Shown: one piece after another, positions 25,245 to 36,089 of the stretch
Layout: the number at the start of each line of letters is the position of its first letter
Position numbering within the stretch: the stretch's first letter is position 1
Translations under genes and position numbers: made by a program
Assembly (NCBI GenBank): GCA_004026145.2
Contig: CP034989.1
Location: 1,387,134-1,451,133, forward strand
Origin: Takifugu bimaculatus
Taxonomy: Eukaryota; Chordata; Actinopteri; Tetraodontiformes; Tetraodontidae
Reading direction: 5' to 3'
Length of the DNA: 64,000 nucleotides
The notes under the pieces: generated by a model
Seen by the model: the letters and a program-made list of their open reading frames with translations, nothing else
Database searches by the model: none
What the model was told of the DNA's origin: nothing

Positions 25245-25286
25245 TACCCTCCCCTGGTTAGCAGCTACCCTCCCCTGGTTAGCAGC
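25245..25286. repeat. 21-bp exact tandem duplication
   Basis: The unit, which starts TACCCTCCCCTGG and ends TTAGCAGC, occurs at 25245-25265 and 25266-25286 with no spacer. Confidence 0.95.
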
Positions 25287-26118
25287 TGGTCAACGCAATC
25301 TTCCACCGTGACACAGAACACAGTTTTTTTTTTCCTGTCTCCATTTTACAGTGTGAGAAAAGCTCCCAGTTGGGGAGAGTGAACCATTAATGGCTCACGT
25401 GGAGCCCAGGTCACCCAGATTCCACACAGCCGGTGACGTGCTTGAGTGTTTCTTTGGGTAACAAACGAGGCAGGAAATGAAGTTTTGGGTCTGATTCCAG
25501 TCAAGGGCAGGCTTTTTAAATTCCTTTAAGATTCTTGAAAAACTTTAGCTTTAGGATTCTTTTCCAACAAGAAATGAACCAACAGGCTGAACCCAACGTC
25601 GGGTACAATTTTAGTTTAGATCACAGTGACGAACTGAAATGGTACGGTCCGATCCAGCGTCCGCGTGGCCTCGGCACACAAGCGGATCCATCTGCGCTGC
25701 ACGTGCAGGGCCCAGTGATCCCTGATTACAGCCACATTACACGATCCATTAATCAATCTCCTTTGACACGCCATTGTTTTCCCTTCCCTTTCCAGTCGTC
25801 GATAGCCCGGCTACATTTATCAGGTCAGCGTTCTCGCCGTGCAGACCGGAGAAAATGGGTGACAGAGCCGCCTCTGGGCAGCAGCGGCGTGGACATCCAG
25901 CTGGAGTCACATGATGGAAAGGCCACGGGTCCAGAGCGTTCCCATGGATCGCAGTTGCAAGAGAAACGACCGAAATGCTTCTCCAGGTGCAATAATCTGC
26001 GTGGCAAATGCAAAATATGTGCGCAGGAGAAATAACTTCGAACTCCAAACCCAAAAGCGTCGCGTCTGCTAAGTCGATCACACTTCAGGCATTTGCTTAA
26101 ACGCAGCAGCGGGTTAGG

Positions 26119-26125
<7 letters not shown>

Positions 26126-26150
<25 letters not shown>
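26126..26150 (+). repeat. Poly(A) tract of 25
   Basis: Twenty-five A in a row. No retroposon body is recognised upstream. Confidence 0.95.
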
Positions 26151-27841
26151 GGACAAACAGCCCCCGATATTGAGCTGTTCCAGCATCGGTGATGATCCTG
26201 AACCAGGAACCCCGATTTCCCCCACGATTCCGAGAGCGATTGTTGCAGCGTGTCCTGGTGCATTGTGGGAAACATTCAAGTTTTTTCAGCAGTCAAGCTG
26301 CTGATGAAGAAAAGATGTTTTGAAAGGGAACAAGAGAACTCAGCGCCGCAGCCTCTTCCACGACTCCTCTCCCTCCCCTCCTCTTAAAGAGGAATAAATC
26401 ACTTCGCCTCTGTCTCATTCATCACCCAGGACGCTCTCCTCATTCCAGGGCCTTCGCTCTCAGCCGTGCGAGACGTGTAGTAAAGTTGTCATCCATGTTG
26501 CCAAAGTGGGTCAACGTTTATCTCCAGCTGACTGGAGCAGGCTCCGGCCTCAAGTATGCGGAGGACTCGCCGATACCCGAGACTTCTTTTAGAGCTCCCG
26601 GCTTTTCCCGGTGAAACGATGCTGAGCTCAGGTGGTTGAGGTCAGAATCAGCAAAGCGTGCAAGCCAATAAAGATTCCACTCATGTGTCATGAGATTTCT
26701 CAGTGCCCGACGTTCACTTGAAAGCGGCCGCGTTTTCCCAAGCAGTCCAACATGTTTTAGTAATTTTCTGCAATATTAAGACAGGACGCAATATTTCACC
26801 ATTTGATTACTCAGGCTAACTCAGCACATGGAAAATATGCAAGTCTCCTGGTGGAAAGTTTTATGTGATGTGCAGGGATGTTGCTCCAGGGGATACAGCC
26901 TTCGAGAGCGGATAAAAGTGTTTGTATTGGGTGCAGATGCAAAACTCTGACACGTTCCCAGTTTGGACGAACACGGTGCATGTTGCACACTTGCGAACAT
27001 CAACACCTTGAGTGGAAGGAAACAGCTGCCGCACAAACCGAGGAAAGAAATCCAATCAATCAATCACCGCAACAATCCCGAAACAATGAACCTATTATCT
27101 TTAATCGGGCGTCTCTTGTCAGTTTGAGGCAAACGCCTCATCAAACATCAGTGTTTTGCTCACAGGCTGCATGTCAGAACCCACCATATCGTTCGTATGA
27201 CTGACATCTATAACGAGTATTTAAAAACAGCCCACAGGTATATCTGACATGGGTTATTAATAAAGTGCTGATGACTCCACCGTTTATATTTACGCCAGAC
27301 TTTTATGATTTATGTTCTGTTTTGGTTGAGAAATCTTTATCCTGCCGGTCCGACCTGGGCGAGGAGCGAATCAGGTGTTCTTCTTTGGTGCTTTTTATAA
27401 TTCAATACTCGGTGTGTTGCGCCACCCAGTGGCGAAACGAGTTTACTACATTAAGGTATATGACAGGCAGGTCCGGCTACAAATATAAGTTGGGATTGTT
27501 TTATATTAAATTTGATAGTTCTTGTGATTTTATTGTATTTTTTTTTACATTTTTTCATATTAGCTGACAGTTATACTAAAATACAAGAATAATTTGTGGT
27601 TGAAATGAAAGTTCATTCATAAATATGCCTTTTTAAAAAGATGATTGAAATCCATATTTAGAAAAAAAATTTAATGGAATCACATACTGTTTACATTTAG
27701 ATTTTGTTCATAATCAACATCACATAACATGACATCACACTCTTAGGGCTCTTATTTCAACAACAACTTTAACTTATTTCAACTTTTCTTCCACTAAAAA
27801 TGAGAACGAGCATAGAAAAACATTCAAATATACCACAAATT

Positions 27842-30735
27842 CTAAAGTTCACACTTCATGATCTCTCTGAGGCAGATGGTCGCGTAACAGGATGAATCGA
27901 GGTCGAAATTCAGCATCAGAGCGAGAGCGTCCTGCTTGTCTTCTCCTGATGATTCGTTTATCTGGCTGTGGCGTCTGCTGCTTTCTCCCGTCACCTCTCC
28001 TCCTCCTCCTCCGTCTCTGCAAGCTGTCCTCTGCAGCTGGTAGCGGAGGTTACGTGGGGATGCGAGCAGGGGGCGGTAGCAGCCGGGCAGGTTGAGTTTG
28101 AGCCCGCTGACTCTGAAGCGAGAGCCTTCCAGCCCGTCTCTGGAGAGCCTCTCCTGGAACCAGGGCCCCATGGCGTTTTCGGGGTACTTCACGGTGTTTC
28201 CTGGCATTGGTAGCAACACCTGGTCGCATGAAAAAAATTAAAAATACAGCAGCAATGGTGAGAAAAAGTATTCTTGTTGTTTTAAATCTCAGGTTTTAGG
28301 ACTCACTTGTTCCAGATTGTACGCTCCGTCTTGCTCCTCTTGGTCTGTCACCACATGGATCTAGAAAGGGTTTAACCAGATTGAATCTCGGACGCTTTTG
28401 TGGGGACGAGGCGTCAACGTCTTTTCCTTCTTCCTCTCACCTGAGGCGTGCTGCTTTCTCCCGTGTCCTCCAGTATTTGAGACTCCTCCTGTCTCCACAC
28501 AAGGTCCCCGCTTCTGACGCTGTGGCCCAGAGTGATCAGCCTGTGTGCTGCCGCCTCGTTCCACACCCTTGAAGACCACAAACAGTCACAAACTCTTTGA
28601 AAAACAGCGCTTGGCTGCAGCTGGCAAATCTGTGAACAGGTGTTGGTTAACCAGAGGAAACTTCCTCGTCAAGGTTGCACTGAAGCTTCACCTCAAATAC
28701 TAATTAAGTCTCTGACTTTGTTGGCTCTGTTGCCCGCACCGACCCTACGAGCAAACTCTCAAAGCCCAGATTCAAACCGCTGCAGGATCATCTCACTTGG
28801 ACCACGCGAACACCAATCGTAAGGGCAAAGGAGCCGCCAACACCGACCTGCTGCAGTAGGCGTGAGGGTAGAAGACTCTGGTGCTGTGAGGCAGGCTGAG
28901 CCAGGCTTGAGCGCATCCTTCCGCTCCGGTGCCGTAGCGATTCAAGGCGCGGAGCATGAGTCGCTCCCTTGGTTTGGAGAACGGCATCATAGCCAGAGAC
29001 TCCTTGGCGTTCTCTGTTGGCGGGGCAGAAGACGAGAGAGGGAGGGGTGGGGAGTAACGCATTTCTTTTTCCGGTTGTCCCGTTAAAATGAACGAATCCT
29101 CACCTGTCTGGAGGAAGTGTCTCTTGGCGAGGCTGGGAGGATCGTGGCCTTCCTCCGGCGTGAAGAAGAGATGCACGGCACCCACCTGAGCCGCAACAAC
29201 GCACAAATGTACCAACAGCTGGCTCATCTACCAACATCTGGCTCATCTGCAGCACTTACAAAGTCCTCTTTGAGCAGGGCCAAGCCCACGCGGTCCGACT
29301 GCACGCTCTGCCCGCTGCCAAACCTCTGCGGTCCGTAATAGTTGACAAAACCTCTGCTCTGCAAACAAGAATCGGACCGACATGGCGATGCAGGACGGGT
29401 TGACTTTGGTTATTTAAGCTAGCGCGTATTGGAAAGGGCTACCTCCACGTTCTCCACCGCTTCCTTGATCAGCGCGGCCAGGGGAGGGTGCGCTTCGCCC
29501 ACCCTGTGGGGTCGGAGGTCACGGACCACCAGGTCAAAGTGGTTCCCCTGCAGACGTCCCAGCCTGAGAGGCTCGCTGACGGAGTGAATCTGGGACAGGC
29601 GCATCCCTCTCTTCTCAAATTCTGCCGACTTCTCCTCCAGCCTGTTGGAAGACACCAAAAAAGTTGAGTTGAGGTCACAGACAGAAAAAAGACACAGGGA
29701 ATCCAGACCTACCGTTGAGGCGAGACCTTTTTGACCACCATGGACTGGTAGGTGATGGCTCTCTTATCTTTGATCCCAGCGTAGGTGAAGTCCGACGGCA
29801 AGACGCCGAGTTCTGCCGCCATGTAGCTGATGGCCTCCAGGGTCTCCAGATTCTCCTTACACAGAGTGAAGGCTAAAAGATGCGACAAGCAGGGGTTAAC
29901 GCCACCGTTTGAGCTCTTTGAACACAGTGTCGTGACTTCTCCGACATCTTTACTACCAGTGTAAACGTCCTCTTCTCGGCGCTCGTCCGCAGACCTCTTT
30001 TTGGGCCTTCCCTGCTCCCTCAGCCTCACCGAGATCGCCGTCCTCCCCTGGTCGCTGAAGCTTTTAGTCTCCACCAGTTTGCCGAACCTGCGGTTCATGA
30101 AGTGGTGCACGGCCGTCCTGTGCTCCTTGTTGTCGTCAGGGCCGAACATGTAGGACGAGCCTCGGACTTTGGCAGTCTATGAACCTGAAGAAGTCCTCCG
30201 CCTCGTCCTCCGTGACCAGCTGGGAGAGCTCCCTGTAGTCCGGGTCTTCCCTCACCCTGATCTCAGGCTGGATGGTAATGGTCATGAGGAAGGGGAAGCG
30301 GTGCCGGACAGCCCGGTGGACGTTTGCCCTGTGGTGTTTGTCGGTGAAGCATCCCAGAGAGAGCTCCTGCGTGCTCTGCTTCTCGTCTCTGAGAGTCAGC
30401 ACGAACTGCTCGAGCTCTTCGCTGACCGACTGGCCCAAGATCATGCTCAGATCAAAACTCCCTGTGGTGACGTCTGCTCCACAATCAGCTGAAGGATCGG
30501 CGACCTCCGCCACCCAGCGGGGGCTGCTGTCCTTGGAATCAGTGTCTGCATCACAGCAGTTCCAGGCTGGTTTCTCACACGCCGCAACTGCAGTCACGCG
30601 TTCTCCATTGATGTCAATCTCAGTCACCACAAAGTCTTTGATTAAGTTTTTGATGCTTCCATGAAAACCTTCGTGGCTTGATATAAAGTAGGCAGGTACG
30701 TTCACGGCGTCAATGTCGTGCGTCATTTCATCCAA
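27842..30735 (-). CDS. pus7l: Pseudouridylate synthase 7-like protein (TruD family), one-base frame break in exon 1
   Basis: TruD-family RNA pseudouridine synthase, which isomerises uridine to pseudouridine in RNA. Nine exons: 30735-29957, 29872-29713, 29641-29443, 29358-29260, 29185-29104, 29013-28848, 28567-28441, 28360-28307, 28219-27842; every intron is GT-AG. The N-terminus (GFHGSIKN, DFVVTEID) and C-terminus (NFDLDSSCYATICLREIMK) are PUS7L-like as I recall the vertebrate protein. The TruD catalytic motif YAGIKDKRA is in exon 2 (Asp near residue 295) and NYYGPQRFG is in exon 4 (about residues 385-393). Exon 1 has one surplus base near 30174: the frame before it runs to a stop at 30136, while the conserved reading (KEHRTAVHHFMNRRFGKL) continues one frame over. 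Removing one base gives exactly 681 codons (680 residues plus stop), close to the roughly 700 residues of mammalian PUS7L. No intron fits there. An assembly error or individual allele is likelier than a dead gene, because all other exons are intact. PUS7 itself is the alternative, but the ends fit PUS7L better. Confidence 0.93.
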
Positions 30736-31270
30736 ACGCTATAGAATGGAATGCTTCTGGAAAAAGACATTTAGATGATTTAAAGACAGTCGAAACTGCG
30801 GGCAAAGATGAAACACGCAGCCTTGTTGCCCTTACCTTTAATTAGACATGTAAACAACCGGCGTTAAACACGCGAAATAACAGGTGGCTTAACACTAGTA
30901 TCCGTATCTTTTGTCTTGTATTCCACATCGGGTTTAGCGTGACACGAATTTAAAGAAATGAATTCAAAAAATCACGTTGAACTCCTTTAAACGGAATCTA
31001 CGTGCGCCACCCAGGTCTAAACTGTTTTTTTATTGGCTCAACAAAAATACACGCGCATCTTTGTAAACACGGCGCTTCTGATTTCTACTTCCGTGTCATG
31101 TGACCTTTCTTAAAGGGAACGGCGCACCGACGACTTCCCGTTTCCAAAACAGCAGCGCTGCAGGCAGGAATTAATATTGCCCCAAGATACAGATGTGACG
31201 ACAAATACGGCCACAATGCGATCAATACGAATACATTTAAAGCTTTGTCAACATTTCGATTAAATCTAAT
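30736..31270 (-). promoter_or_regulatory. Presumed pus7l promoter and 5' UTR interval
   Basis: This stretch lies between the pus7l start codon and the probable 3' end of the tetraspanin gene. It contains CpG-bearing sequence around 31,070-31,140 (for example ggcgcaccgacgac at about 31,120) and no open frame of note. It is the only space for a pus7l promoter, so the assignment rests on position. I see no clear TATA box. A 5' UTR intron cannot be excluded. Confidence 0.4.
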
Positions 31271-31279
31271 TACTAAAAG

Positions 31280-32423
31280 AAATCAAATTCCTTTAAAAAC
31301 AGTTTATTTAGTTCAGTTCCATTAAATAATATCATTTTTATCTTACAGAACCAGCTTTAAGAACATCTTTTATTAATCCTATTTACAAATCCATTCAATA
31401 AATAACAAAAAAAGCATATGACTGAAACAATAAAGCACACATAATAACATATACAGTATGTACAGTACAGGCATTAATGGTTAAAGTGCACAGGTAGACA
31501 TTGGTTCAGCTGTTTGAGATGACAAGATGTTCACAAGGGGACATTTCAGCCACAGGAAGTACCTACAGCTGATCGTATTAGACCTGTTGTGGCATCAAGG
31601 CTTGTTTGGTGAGAGCTAAACATTACAGTTACGCACGTATCCTCGTGACTCTCACAACCTGTCTGCCTGTAACACCCCGACACCGCTGAACACTGCCGAA
31701 AATGATCATTCATAAATGTGTGTTTAAAAAAAAGGTGACCAGGTTTTAAATCCATAATGTGCTTATCAACAAGGTATCACAACATTCTGCTGTCCCAATG
31801 AGAGCTGAGTGTCATTCCTTTGTCTAACCTGATTATTTACCCAAGAAAATTAGTGTCAGTTCCTATTAAATAATGATCTTAATTCAATAAAATGCAGAAA
31901 GGGTTGTTGATAAATGAGTGCTTAAAACTGAAACCTATGAATATCTGTATGTGTGTGAAAGATCTTGGTCCAGTCCACAAAGAGAATAGAACATTTTTAG
32001 TGGTATTTATCTGCAGCTGCTTGTGAAGAAACGTCACCGTCTTAGACTCTGACAAAGCCAATTACTTTAAAAATGTAAAAAAATAAAATGCCAAACTCTG
32101 AATACAGATGCAACTGATGCGTCCAGTCGTGGAGGACAAGGCTGCAGCAAAGAAACACTGATGGCCGCGCTACGGTAACAGCATGTGAAAGAGTGCTTTA
32201 ATAAAAATCACACCATTTTTATGGCAGTATAGAGAAAAAAAAAGTCACACCTGCATATCAATATCAGTTATTGTACATGCATTATTATATAGGATTAATA
32301 GAAAATCTGCATATGTTGCTATAGAGCGCAAAAGCTAGATTATGGTATACAGCATGTGTTGAATATGTGCAAATTCCAACATATTGGTAATAATTCGTTA
32401 CTGTATGCATATGAAAATGGTGA
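31280..32423 (-). other. Probable long 3' UTR of the tetraspanin gene
   Basis: The interval follows the tetraspanin stop codon (TAG at 32424-32426) and is A/T-rich without a coding frame. On the minus strand AATAAA signals occur at 31369-31374 and 31303-31308, which would give a 3' UTR of about 1.1 kb. An ATTAAA near 32,197 could give a much shorter one. The extent is inferred from these signals only. Confidence 0.4.
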
Positions 32424-34820
32424 CTAGAAGGCACCGGGGACGTATCTGTTTGACTGGAGAAGAGCCATGAACTCCTGTTTCCTCTTCATTTGGCCCATCA
32501 GCTTGATGCTCATGACCAGCAGAACCGCCTGCAGTGGAAGAGCACAGACACGATGTGTGAAATACAGCGAGCGTCGCGGTACGCCCTGCAAGCTCTTACC
32601 CAGAATACCCCACTTCCAAACTGGATAGCCATGGCCAAGGAGAACGCGATCTTCAGCTCGGAAACATAAATCGGCAGACAGGGCTGTGAGATCAACAGTG
32701 CAGAGGTGAATGGTAAAGAAAGCGCAGTCAGCACAGTCGTTTCCTCGGAGGGAGAAGCTGACGTACCTGCTGATACACGTACTGGTTCTTGGGGGCTCCC
32801 AGTGTGGCGATGCCACGCAGTCGAATCTGATGGAGGAAAAACATTATTTATGTCAGGTTGGATTTGAGAGTTCCCGGAGTGTAGCTGCTGTTGATGGTCA
32901 ACTAATGTAGACTTAAAGGTTAAGCTGACTGGAATTCCTATTTTTGTCCATTTTTGGCTACTATAGGAAAAATGGCAAGAATTATTCAGCTATTACAGCT
33001 AAATGAACACAAACACATCATTATAATGTCGGGATACTATAAAAAGTGTAAAAAAGAAATATATGATATATATGATTTCTGATCTTACACACTGAACCTT
33101 TGAAGGGTTACTATGTTTTTACTTTGATGTTTATATCGGCGTTTTCTTTTTGGTCGGTGGGATACGCACGCATTTTCCTGGATTGTGACAGTCACACGAT
33201 GGAGGGATGGAGGCGCCCCAGTCTTTGTATCCTTCAATAAGCCCACAGCACTCGAGCTGGAAACGCACAAAGGTCAGAGGTCAAACTTAAAATTACAGAA
33301 CAGATCAGTTGTAACACAAATGATTTAACAAATGAGCTGGCTCGTTCATCATTCACCTTACACAACTGTAATCAAACTACTCAATGCAAAAAAAAACAAA
33401 CAAACAATTTAGTTATCGTCAAAAAATCAGGGTTTGAGGCAAGCAAAACTAATTACTTAATGTCTTAAGTTGGAATCGAGGCTGAAACCTATAAAAAAGA
33501 ACCAAAAGCCTCCATGTTTACCTCTCTCTGAATACTGTACAGCAGCGTCCTGTTGGCCTTGTTGGTTCCGGTCAGCGGCATCATGGAGAGCAGCTTGGAT
33601 TCCTCCCGGACAACCCGCTTCTAAAATGGGACAAAGTCACACACGTACAGCGTCTGTCCACCAGAGATCATGAACGTAGCAGTGTGATACCTCATAGAGG
33701 TCCTGGTAGCTCAGAGCTGTTCGGATGATTATGGTTTGACTGGCTGCTGCCATCCCAGCTGCGTACTGCACACAGACGCAGAGCAACGCGTAAAAAAAAC
33801 GTGTTCTTTATTTCAATGAAAACCTGCACACACGAAGGAGACAGTCACCAGAATCAGACACCATCGCTTCCCTTTACAGGCTCCGAAAATGCCGAGCACT
33901 GAGAGCAGCAGGCAGCCGATCTCCATCACGTACATGATCACGGCCGAAGCGACAGACACCAGCTGGGGAGGGAAACCACAGGAAAACCACCGTTGATGGG
34001 GGGGAAATTGGGGAGAATTGCTGTCCGGTTGTGCTGCTAGCACGGCTACTGAAGAGGTCGGAAGTCAGGGTCGGCGACAGAATGAGTGAGGGTAATTCAC
34101 TGTCTTACTCAAGGACACTTTAATGGGCAGATGGGGACCAATATGAGGCCTTGAACTCAAAAATAAGATATAAATATAAACACATGTTCAGTGGGGGATC
34201 ACCCATTAAGCCATCAGCACATGTTTGTGGAGCTCAGACCAGCAGATAAATAGTTATTCAAAGAGTCTGAAGAGAAGATTATTGGAATAAATCGTACTTT
34301 TCCAGTCAGGACCAGGTCTCTGTGCCAGGCAACGGTCATCATCAGCATGAAGAAGCACAGCGCCTTAGGAGAGAAAAACAAAAACAAAGCGGGATTAAGA
34401 TTTTTTTTTTCCTCTGCCCCCCGACGCAAATCTGCTGATTTCGCTGCTGAGTTGCTGCGCGGATGCAGAATTAAACTGACAGGCCGATTATCATGCTTCT
34501 CATCACTTCTTCACCCCACTTTCTATCTGTGCATCCTCTGGACGTTTGGGTGGATGAACACTGCAGACGTCGCCACATCCCGATGCTCCACTGCACCATG
34601 TTTGTGTACGTGCAGACGCGCAGGACGACGCCGGTTTCGGCTCACTTGGCGCCGGATTAATTTCCCGATCAAACATTTCAATCAATCAAATCGGCCCCCG
34701 TGTGTTCAAACGCATGCAAAAGTAATTTCAATCACCCACCATATGAACGGCGTTTGTAAAAATGAACGGCCTTTTCAAGCTCGTCTTGTCCGCCACGACG
34801 ATCACTGCGCTCCGCTGCAT
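32424..34820 (-). CDS. Tetraspanin, TSPAN8-like, 256 residues, complete
   Basis: Four-pass membrane protein that would organise membrane microdomains. Nine exons: 34820-34740, 34363-34298, 33962-33849, 33765-33691, 33620-33522, 33256-33170, 32826-32767, 32683-32600, 32528-32424. All introns are GT-AG and every junction falls between codons, so 27+22+38+25+33+29+20+28+34 residues join to 256, a normal tetraspanin length. Membrane segments lie at about 18-43, 60-79, 82-106 and 206-231. The large loop has the diagnostic CCG (148-150), then SCDC (165-168), GKC (Cys174) and PC (Cys196), six cysteines in all. The pattern, including DWG after CCG and a VY..xC near the end, resembles human TSPAN8. 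Exon 1 (starts MQRSAVIVVADK) is the least certain: it was chosen because it ends in phase 0 at a GTGGGT donor and completes TM1. An in-frame upstream ATG lies at 34988. TM3 contains an Arg, which is unusual. I cannot assign the ortholog; teleost-specific tetraspanins are possible. Confidence 0.85.
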
Positions 34821-35900
34821 GTTTGCGCTTCTCTCCCGGGATTTTAAAGGAGCTATTAACATAAAGATGGTATTAAGGTTACGCGCAGATGTGCTCTGGA
34901 TGCGAGTGCATCGACTTATCCGCACGGGGGGGGAGGGGGGGGGCGTCACGGTGACGCGCGGAGCCTGGATGCGCTGCGCCGCCTTCAAATACAGTCGGAT
35001 TTTTTAAAATCCAGGTTTACGGAGCAGTGGTGAGTTCGGGAATGATGTTTGGAACATGGGTCATAATTCGGCAGGGTAGATTTTGTTGACATTTTATTGT
35101 CATTGTAAACCAAATGACGTTTGATATTAAAAAGCCTAATAATCATAAATAAAGTTTTATTTTATTATTATGTTTTCAATACATGCAGTTAAAAGAGTTG
35201 GTGCTTGATTCTGGGGTTGAAGTGGGGAAAACAAATTGATTTAATGTATCGAAAAGCTATGAGATCATATTGAACTCAACTTACTTCTATTTGAGCACCT
35301 TATCTTTGCTATGCATAGATAAGAATTATACTGACAAACGGCCAAACGAACAAACTGGCGACATCTCGACAGTGACGACGTTATTGAAGAGAATAGGAAG
35401 TGAAAGTAACTGTGCAGCAGATAATTAGCCACAATAGCCGCTTGGGTTGATCGCCAGACCTCAAAAGAATCTTCTGTCGCGTCACAATGAAGCGCCTACA
35501 TTTCCCAGAATCCAACAGCTGTAACGGAGCTAGGCTACCGTACCTGCACAGGTAGGGCGGGATTCTATTGTTGAAACAGGTGGAGAAAGAGACAGAGAGG
35601 GGGAGGACAAAGACGACAGTTCAGGGAAAATGCCGTGAGTGACAGAACAGCAGGAGGATTCGACAAGAACCCAAACACAGGCGAGCATCTTTTTATTTTA
35701 GTTTGAAGAGAAGACTTCTATCCTTTGAGGCAGGAGGAAGAGAATGATGTCATCCAATGACCCCAGTGAGGTGAAGAATGGAGATTTATGATATGAAGAC
35801 AAAATAATATTGTTGTCTTTGGGGAAATTAATGTTTTTGTACATTTTTAATGTTGTTTGAAACCTGGAAACGTTCTCACCTCTTTAAATTGGTTCCACAG
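34821..35900. promoter_or_regulatory. Divergent promoter interval between the tetraspanin and rab19; possible rab19 5' UTR exon
   Basis: The two genes point away from each other here. The proximal tetraspanin side (34,821-35,010) is CpG-rich; the middle (35,050-35,350) is A/T-rich. A purine-rich stretch at about 35,580-35,634 is followed by a good donor GTGAGT at 35635-35640. An acceptor, TTCCACAG, ends at 35900. Together they suggest a non-coding rab19 first exon ending at 35634 and spliced to the exon that holds the start codon. This is inferred from splice motifs, not from transcript data. Confidence 0.4.
34926..34943 (+). repeat. G-rich tract (G8-A-G9) upstream of the tetraspanin start
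   Basis: Eight G, one A, then nine G, about 106 bp upstream of the tetraspanin start codon and in CpG-containing sequence. The run can form a G-quadruplex on the plus strand. It lies in the interval that should contain the promoter shared or divided between the tetraspanin and rab19. A functional role is inference. Confidence 0.6.
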
Positions 35901-36089
35901 GCACACCTGGACCGGTCACCTGGTGGTTTCCAGTAGAAGAAGAAGCAGGAGTGTTTCTTATCACTTTCAGGATCATCTTCCTTGCCCATGACTCAGCCTG
36001 AGAACTACAAACCAAGAATCTGGAGCATTCCAGGCGATCTAGAGCGAAGAGGAGAACGTTTCCTTCAGAACCCTCCTCTGCGGGCCACC

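Larger units (their letters stand above)
23054..27841. other. Non-coding stretch between the unknown open frame and pus7l
   Basis: No recognised exon. It contains TG-rich sequence at 24,530-24,560, a 25-base poly(A) tract, a 21-bp tandem duplication, and an A/T-rich end (27,450-27,840) that should hold the pus7l 3' UTR. A minus-strand ATTAAA at about 27671 is one possible pus7l poly(A) signal. Confidence 0.5.

Noticed and set aside
30169..30664. Plus-strand frames of 107 and 130 codons
   Set aside because: They are antisense shadows of pus7l exon 1.
35982..36089. N-terminal extension of rab19 from an upstream in-frame ATG
   Set aside because: The ATG at 36090 has a much better initiation context and gives the normal Rab19 N-terminus; the upstream part looks like 5' UTR.
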